Positions 5,482 through 9,278 of a stretch of DNA of 9,278 nt are shown here, one piece after another. Position 1 is the first letter of the stretch. Every line of letters starts with the position of its first letter. The notes below the pieces were generated by a model. The model made no database searches, was not told where the DNA came from, and saw nothing but the letters and a program-made list of their open reading frames with translations. The DNA comes from B18-G2 sp964432835 (GTDB lineage Archaea > Thermoplasmatota > E2 > DHVEG-1 > B18-G2), in the NCBI GenBank assembly GCA_964432835.1, contig CAYSPA010000046.1:1-9278 (forward strand), given 5' to 3'. The translations under genes were made by a program, and so were the position numbers.

Positions 5482-8400
5482 TCAACGGACAGACCTTCTT
5501 TTCATATACAGGAAGATTGCGAGAACGAGGACTATGATTATTGCAACGAGGATGTATGGAAATGGAGAAGATGGCGACGTTATAATTACATCTGCGCTTT
5601 CCTTGAATTCTACGTTTCCCGCCATATCTATTCCGCTGGAGTAAACATAATACGTTTTTCCTTCGGATGCATCAAATGAAATGCTCTCGTTTAGCGGGAT
5701 CGTAATCTGTCTGAATTCATTGCTCCCCTCCTCGAAAATGGTTATGGTGGTGTAGTTAATGCCACTTCCTTCATCGCTCCCCTGCACCTCGACATATATC
5801 TTTCCGTTCTTTAGATGAGCTTTGGCCTCGGTTGATGGCGGGACATCATCGAATATCAGAATAAGCTCATTCGTTTCAACTGGTGGATTATAATCGAAAT
5901 AAACCTCTGCCTTCTCCCTTATCTCCTCTCCCACCTTGATGCCATCCTTCAGATTCGCTCTGAAGCTTATCCATCCCTCTCCCTCTGGCGGATTTTTGTT
6001 GGGTGGAAGGGTTATATCCTTAAAAACGATCTCCACCTTTTCATCTGAAACGTTGAAATACTTTAATTTTTCTGGATGACTTGATGAAACCAGCTTTATA
6101 CTGCTCGCATTTATATTATCATCTAATGGAACGACAACCCTAATATCGTGTGCCGGTGCGGTAGCGTTTGCCAGGTTTTCAAAATGGATGGTAAAGGTTA
6201 TTGGTTCGGTGATGTTCCTCACATACTTTGAAGGTGATGAATCGATCGAGTTTGGATCGATGCTCCTGACCAGCTTGAACTGATTGGCTCCTCCTCCAAC
6301 GAGACTTCCAGCCAAAAGGGCTGCTCCTCCAAACTTTAAGGTTTTCCACAGCGTGGAATACAGATTGTATTCGGCATATCCTCCGGCAGCTGGCGCCCAT
6401 GTTGCGATCTTACCGGTGGCAAAGTAGTAATGGAACCATCCCGGGTAAATTGTTTTCCCCTCCGCTGCAAGCTCAATTGTCTTTGCGGTGTGATGACCTA
6501 TACCGAGATACCATCCTCCAAATCTCGGATTTTCAGCGATCTTTATTATGTTTCCATAAACTCCATTGCTGTATCTCGCTTCAAGTCCTATCAGGGTTCT
6601 GTACTGCGTGCCCTTCATCCTTGAAAATAGATGCAATGATTCAAATCCAGCTTTCCTTGCCACCGCGCCGGCGGCAGCGCTGGTGATCAAAGCCATTTCT
6701 ATATTTCCTGCAATCTCTCCTATAACCTTTCCAGCCTGCATGTACTCATTTTTTGCTTTTATATCAACGATTCCAAAAGTTGCTGCCTTGAGAGCTCCTG
6801 CTCCAAGTCCCTTTAAACCTTCCCATGCCGTTGGAAGAAACTCCTTATTGAAAAATTCCTTTGCATACCACTTCGTTTTCTCCCATGCTCCTCCCTCCAC
6901 TGGAAATTCATTGGCTGGTGATGCCTCTGCACTCATTAAGAAGGATGCCAGAAAAGACTTTGAAGACCCTGTGCTCTCTCCATACATCTTTTCGTTAAAG
7001 GTATCGTATATCACGCTCCATGCGATGTAATCAGACAGTACCGGATTGACTTCGTATAAATTGAGCAACATCTCAACTTGCTTTTCATAATCGAGCTCGG
7101 TGAAATTTTCGAAGAAATCTTTCTCAGCCTGTTTAGAGATGTTCCATGCTTTGTTCAATAATTTATCGACATCCTTGTACTTTGCCTTCAGCTCGTTCCA
7201 TTCATCCAACGAGAGGGATGCAAACTCCGCAGCGATACATGGAAGATAAGAAGAATTAAACTTGAGTTTGGCATTTTCACCAAAAGCCATGTCTGGAGGA
7301 ACGGTAAAGTATATGGTTATGCCGGCGCTCTGTCCAGCTTCAAGATAAGTTTTTACCATCTCGACATCGGGTGAGGATGCTATAATCTCTCCTCCTTTAA
7401 TCTCATCGATACTAACATAATATGGTTTAAAAATCGCCACAAGGAAAACCGCATCCTTTTCTCCGAGGTTTTCGAGGATTAAGCGTTCCACGCTTTTCCT
7501 GCCGGGCTCTACCTTGGGGAGGACGCTTCCCCAGATTGTAAGAAGCGGCAATTCTATCGATACATTTGGTTTTGTGAAATTTGTCGCATTTGTAACCTCT
7601 TCAGTTAGCCATGGCTCGTATATCAGAGTTCCCTCGTGAATGTATATTCTGTCTCCATCAGACGAATGAAGAATCTCGCCATTTCTTTTAACGTGGGGAC
7701 CATTTGGAGAGCCCCAGTAATTTAGCTTGGCATCAACAGGAGCGATACAGTCCTTTTCAAGACCTCCATTTTCATATATGTTGCAGTAATGTATGCTGAC
7801 ATTTTCACAATCCTCCTTGAGTTTTATGCTTCCAAGTTTGTTGCCCACTATATTACACCTGATTATTTCCATGGTTGAAGATATTGCGCATATTCCGATA
7901 TTGTTGTTTTCTATCTGTGTCCTCTCCATCTTTATCTGGCTTCCTTCGGCATACAATCCATATCTCGCTCCACTTATTCTGCTGTTCTCTATGCTTATAT
8001 CCGCATCTTTTGCATGTATGGCGTATGGGTAAAGAGAGGTTAAATCGTACTCGGAAGATAAGGAATAATAGTAATCTATCTCAACTCCTTCCAGACTGTA
8101 ATTTCCATCGATGAGGTAGATTGCCGCCGATTCTTCATTAAGATTTTGAGCATTTTGGACAATCTTACAATCCCTTACCTCGGCTTCCATCTTCTCAAGC
8201 ACCACGCCGTGCCCTCCTATCAGCTTGACGTTATTTGCTATGGCACAATCTAACATTTCAAGATGTCCACCATACCCCTTTATAATCACCGTTGGAACCA
8301 TACCACCGTGCAATGGAGCGACAAAATTGCAACCCAGTATGGTTACGTTACTGTCCTCAGTTTTCACTCCCCAAACGCTATCATGGAAATAGCACGATGA

Positions 8401-8889
8401 TACGGTAGCTTCGCTATTCTGCAAGATGAGATAACCGCTCTTCGAAAAATCGCAATCATGTATAGCTACATTGCTATTCTTCGCAACTACCGAGCCAACA
8501 TAAGATAACAATGAATGAAGATATGTATCGCAATTCTCGATACTGCAATTTTCCATCACCAACTTTCCATCGTTTACCTTGAAATGGAAACCAGCATCCT
8601 CATTGATCCCTATCAGTATAGAATCATAGATGTACAGAGAGCCACCGTTTACTTCTATCCCATACTCTCCTTCAAATGAACAATTGAACTCTATAATCAT
8701 GTTCCTTAGGGTTAGATTTCCTCCCTCCTCCACGACTATATTTCTTGATAGGTGAAGCTCCTGATCGCTGTACACTTCCTTTCCCGTTACAACGATATCT
8801 CCCGATTCTCCGCCACTGGATAATGGGAAGACGGTGGCGAGAAGAATCAAAACAGTAAAGGCACTAGCTATCTTGCATCTGGAGCTCAT
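5482..8889 (-). CDS. Giant membrane-anchored surface protein with beta-helix, Ig-like and toxin-like modules
   Basis: 1135 residues. A signal peptide (1-27) is followed by a right-handed beta-helix (about 30-395) whose coils repeat '[hydrophobic]-x-x-Cys-x-[Ile/Phe]' (C115, C146, C166, C187, C215, C241, C345, C369). The helix ends with LNYWGSPNGP (389-398) and YEPWL, typical of archaeal beta-helix proteins. Residues about 460-550 look like an Ig/CARDB-type sandwich. Residues 556-640 are charged helices. Residues 670-870 are Gly/Ala-rich: LKGLGAGALKAATFGIVD (692-709) and YMQAGKVIGEIAG (716-728) resemble the linker before polymorphic-toxin domains, followed by LGIGHHTAK (795-803) and a hydrophobic segment (853-868). 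Residues 874-1012 (VRSIDPN, TIHFENLANATAPA, PPEGEG, DYNPPVETN) and 1015-1105 (GSDEGSGI, YSSGIDMAGN) are a known extracellular repeat pair. A transmembrane helix (1111-1128) and KRR tail anchor it. The function is unknown. There are 18 N-glycosylation sequons, none between 596 and 891. Confidence 0.85.
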   Translation of the reverse strand: MSSRCKIASAFTVLILLATVFPLSSGGESGDIVVTGKEVYSDQELHLSRNIVVEEGGNLTLRNMIIEFNCSFEGEYGIEVNGGSLYIYDSILIGINEDAGFHFKVNDGKLVMENCSIENCDTYLHSLLSYVGSVVAKNSNVAIHDCDFSKSGYLILQNSEATVSSCYFHDSVWGVKTEDSNVTILGCNFVAPLHGGMVPTVIIKGYGGHLEMLDCAIANNVKLIGGHGVVLEKMEAEVRDCKIVQNAQNLNEESAAIYLIDGNYSLEGVEIDYYYSLSSEYDLTSLYPYAIHAKDADISIENSRISGARYGLYAEGSQIKMERTQIENNNIGICAISSTMEIIRCNIVGNKLGSIKLKEDCENVSIHYCNIYENGGLEKDCIAPVDAKLNYWGSPNGPHVKRNGEILHSSDGDRIYIHEGTLIYEPWLTEEVTNATNFTKPNVSIELPLLTIWGSVLPKVEPGRKSVERLILENLGEKDAVFLVAIFKPYYVSIDEIKGGEIIASSPDVEMVKTYLEAGQSAGITIYFTVPPDMAFGENAKLKFNSSYLPCIAAEFASLSLDEWNELKAKYKDVDKLLNKAWNISKQAEKDFFENFTELDYEKQVEMLLNLYEVNPVLSDYIAWSVIYDTFNEKMYGESTGSSKSFLASFLMSAEASPANEFPVEGGAWEKTKWYAKEFFNKEFLPTAWEGLKGLGAGALKAATFGIVDIKAKNEYMQAGKVIGEIAGNIEMALITSAAAGAVARKAGFESLHLFSRMKGTQYRTLIGLEARYSNGVYGNIIKIAENPRFGGWYLGIGHHTAKTIELAAEGKTIYPGWFHYYFATGKIATWAPAAGGYAEYNLYSTLWKTLKFGGAALLAGSLVGGGANQFKLVRSIDPNSIDSSPSKYVRNITEPITFTIHFENLANATAPAHDIRVVVPLDDNINASSIKLVSSSHPEKLKYFNVSDEKVEIVFKDITLPPNKNPPEGEGWISFRANLKDGIKVGEEIREKAEVYFDYNPPVETNELILIFDDVPPSTEAKAHLKNGKIYVEVQGSDEGSGINYTTITIFEEGSNEFRQITIPLNESISFDASEGKTYYVYSSGIDMAGNVEFKESADVIITSPSSPFPYILVAIIIVLVLAIFLYMKRRSVR

Positions 8890-8913
8890 GCTCGTATAAT
8901 TAAAAAATCCTTA

Positions 8914-8921
8914 TTATTAAA
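8914..8921 (-). promoter_or_regulatory. TATA box of the giant surface protein gene; leaderless start
   Basis: TTTAATAA on the minus strand is centred about 28 bp upstream of the ATG at 8889, so transcription should begin at or within a base or two of the start codon. No Shine-Dalgarno sequence precedes the ATG, which agrees with a leaderless mRNA. The rest of the gap up to 9133 holds no gene I can support. Confidence 0.5.
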
Positions 8922-9133
8922 CTTACGCTTCATGGTACCGCGAAGTCAATTGTGGATGTCCCTCTTATCTATAATGCCATTATGTGGCACACGGCATTTG
9001 CAAATGATCTTGAAATACAAGTGTATAAACGACCGGACCAAGTATTCTCATTTTTCGGCTTCATCAACGGTAGTGGCGAGATAGGAGTATACAACCGAAA
9101 CAGCAATAACACATTGTATCATACAGATGTATC

Positions 9134-9278
9134 ATGGAAGAAGAGAAATGTATAGAGTATACACCTATCGGAATTATACACTCACCATTCAAGGAACCAG
9201 AAGGTGTGCCAATCCAGCCATCTGCGAGCAAAGGAGTAGAGGGGTATGTAGAGATATTCCCGGAATTTGTCCCCGGTC
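9134..9278 (+). CDS. trmO: TrmO-type tRNA N6-methyltransferase, N-terminal fragment
   Basis: The first 48 codons of a gene cut by the right edge. The peptide contains YTPIGIIHSPF, then KEPEGVPIQPS and EGYVEIFPEFVPG, the recognised N-terminal beta-barrel motifs of the TrmO/UPF0066 (YaeB) family. These enzymes use S-adenosylmethionine to methylate N6-threonylcarbamoyladenosine at position 37 of tRNA. The ATG at 9134 is the first start codon after an in-frame TAA at 9107-9109. No Shine-Dalgarno precedes it, so the transcript may be leaderless, although no convincing TATA box lies at the right distance (TATAAA at 9024-9029 would give a leader of about 80 nt). It is divergent from the surface protein gene. 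Confidence 0.82.
   Translation, partial: MEEEKCIEYTPIGIIHSPFKEPEGVPIQPSASKGVEGYVEIFPEFVPG

Noticed and set aside
6566..7030. Plus-strand frame of 154 codons opposite the giant surface protein
   Set aside because: It is an antisense shadow rich in Ala, Pro and Ser from the reverse of Gly/Ala codons, with no start signals.
8975..8989. Hairpin TGCCA-N5-TGGCA in the gap before trmO
   Set aside because: A 5-bp stem with no T-tract and no partner motif is expected by chance.
9050..9075. Box C-like sequence on the minus strand (TTGATGA), possible C/D sRNA
   Set aside because: No matching D box (CTGA) or C'/D' pair at the right distance was found.
8952..9155. Plus-strand reading frame of 67 codons before trmO
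   Set aside because: It overlaps the trmO start by 22 bases, has no Shine-Dalgarno or clear promoter, and its peptide resembles no family I know.
1..9278. tRNA genes, CRISPR repeats, insertion sequences, attachment sites
   Set aside because: I looked for cloverleaf-like inverted pairs, regularly spaced repeats, transposase motifs and terminal repeats, and none were convincing.

Overview
The window is archaeal, most likely from a euryarchaeon (perhaps of the Archaeoglobi, ANME or Syntrophoarchaeia kind; this placement is inference). The evidence is an archaeal-type HflX, a Fap7/AK6-type kinase with the archaeal C-terminal tail, a CDP-alcohol phosphotransferase of the archaetidylinositol-phosphate synthase type, a DUF2178/Xre gene pair, TATA-box promoters with very short leaders, and NosD-like beta-helix surface proteins. 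Base composition by eye is moderate. No tRNA, rRNA, CRISPR array, transposase or integration site was seen.

Layout. Positions 1-457 (minus strand) hold a two-gene operon: a four-helix DUF2178 membrane protein followed by an Xre-family regulator cut by the window edge. Its promoter (458-520) carries two abutting 20-bp inverted repeats, centred 21 bp apart, between the TATA box and the start codon. They look like operators for autoregulation. Positions 674-1576 (plus) encode a beta-helix lipoprotein, converging tail to tail with the next operon across a single base.

Positions 1578-5327 (minus) are one tightly packed operon read in the order glyA, Fap7/AK6-like kinase, CDP-alcohol phosphotransferase, hflX. 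The junctions are a 4-nt ATGA overlap, a 17-nt overlap and a 3-nt gap. The operon joins one-carbon metabolism, ribosome biogenesis, membrane lipid headgroup synthesis and a ribosome-associated GTPase.

Positions 5482-8889 (minus) encode a 1135-residue secreted, C-terminally anchored multidomain protein. It has a beta-helix with a cysteine ladder, an Ig-like domain, a helical and Gly/Ala-rich core resembling the pre-toxin region of polymorphic toxins, two more beta-sandwich domains and a membrane anchor. It appears to be expressed from a leaderless promoter. Positions 9134-9278 (plus) hold the start of a TrmO-type tRNA methyltransferase gene, cut by the window edge.

The most interesting items are the internal polymorphic-toxin-like core of the giant surface protein, which also lacks N-glycosylation sequons, and the paired operators in front of the DUF2178/Xre operon.
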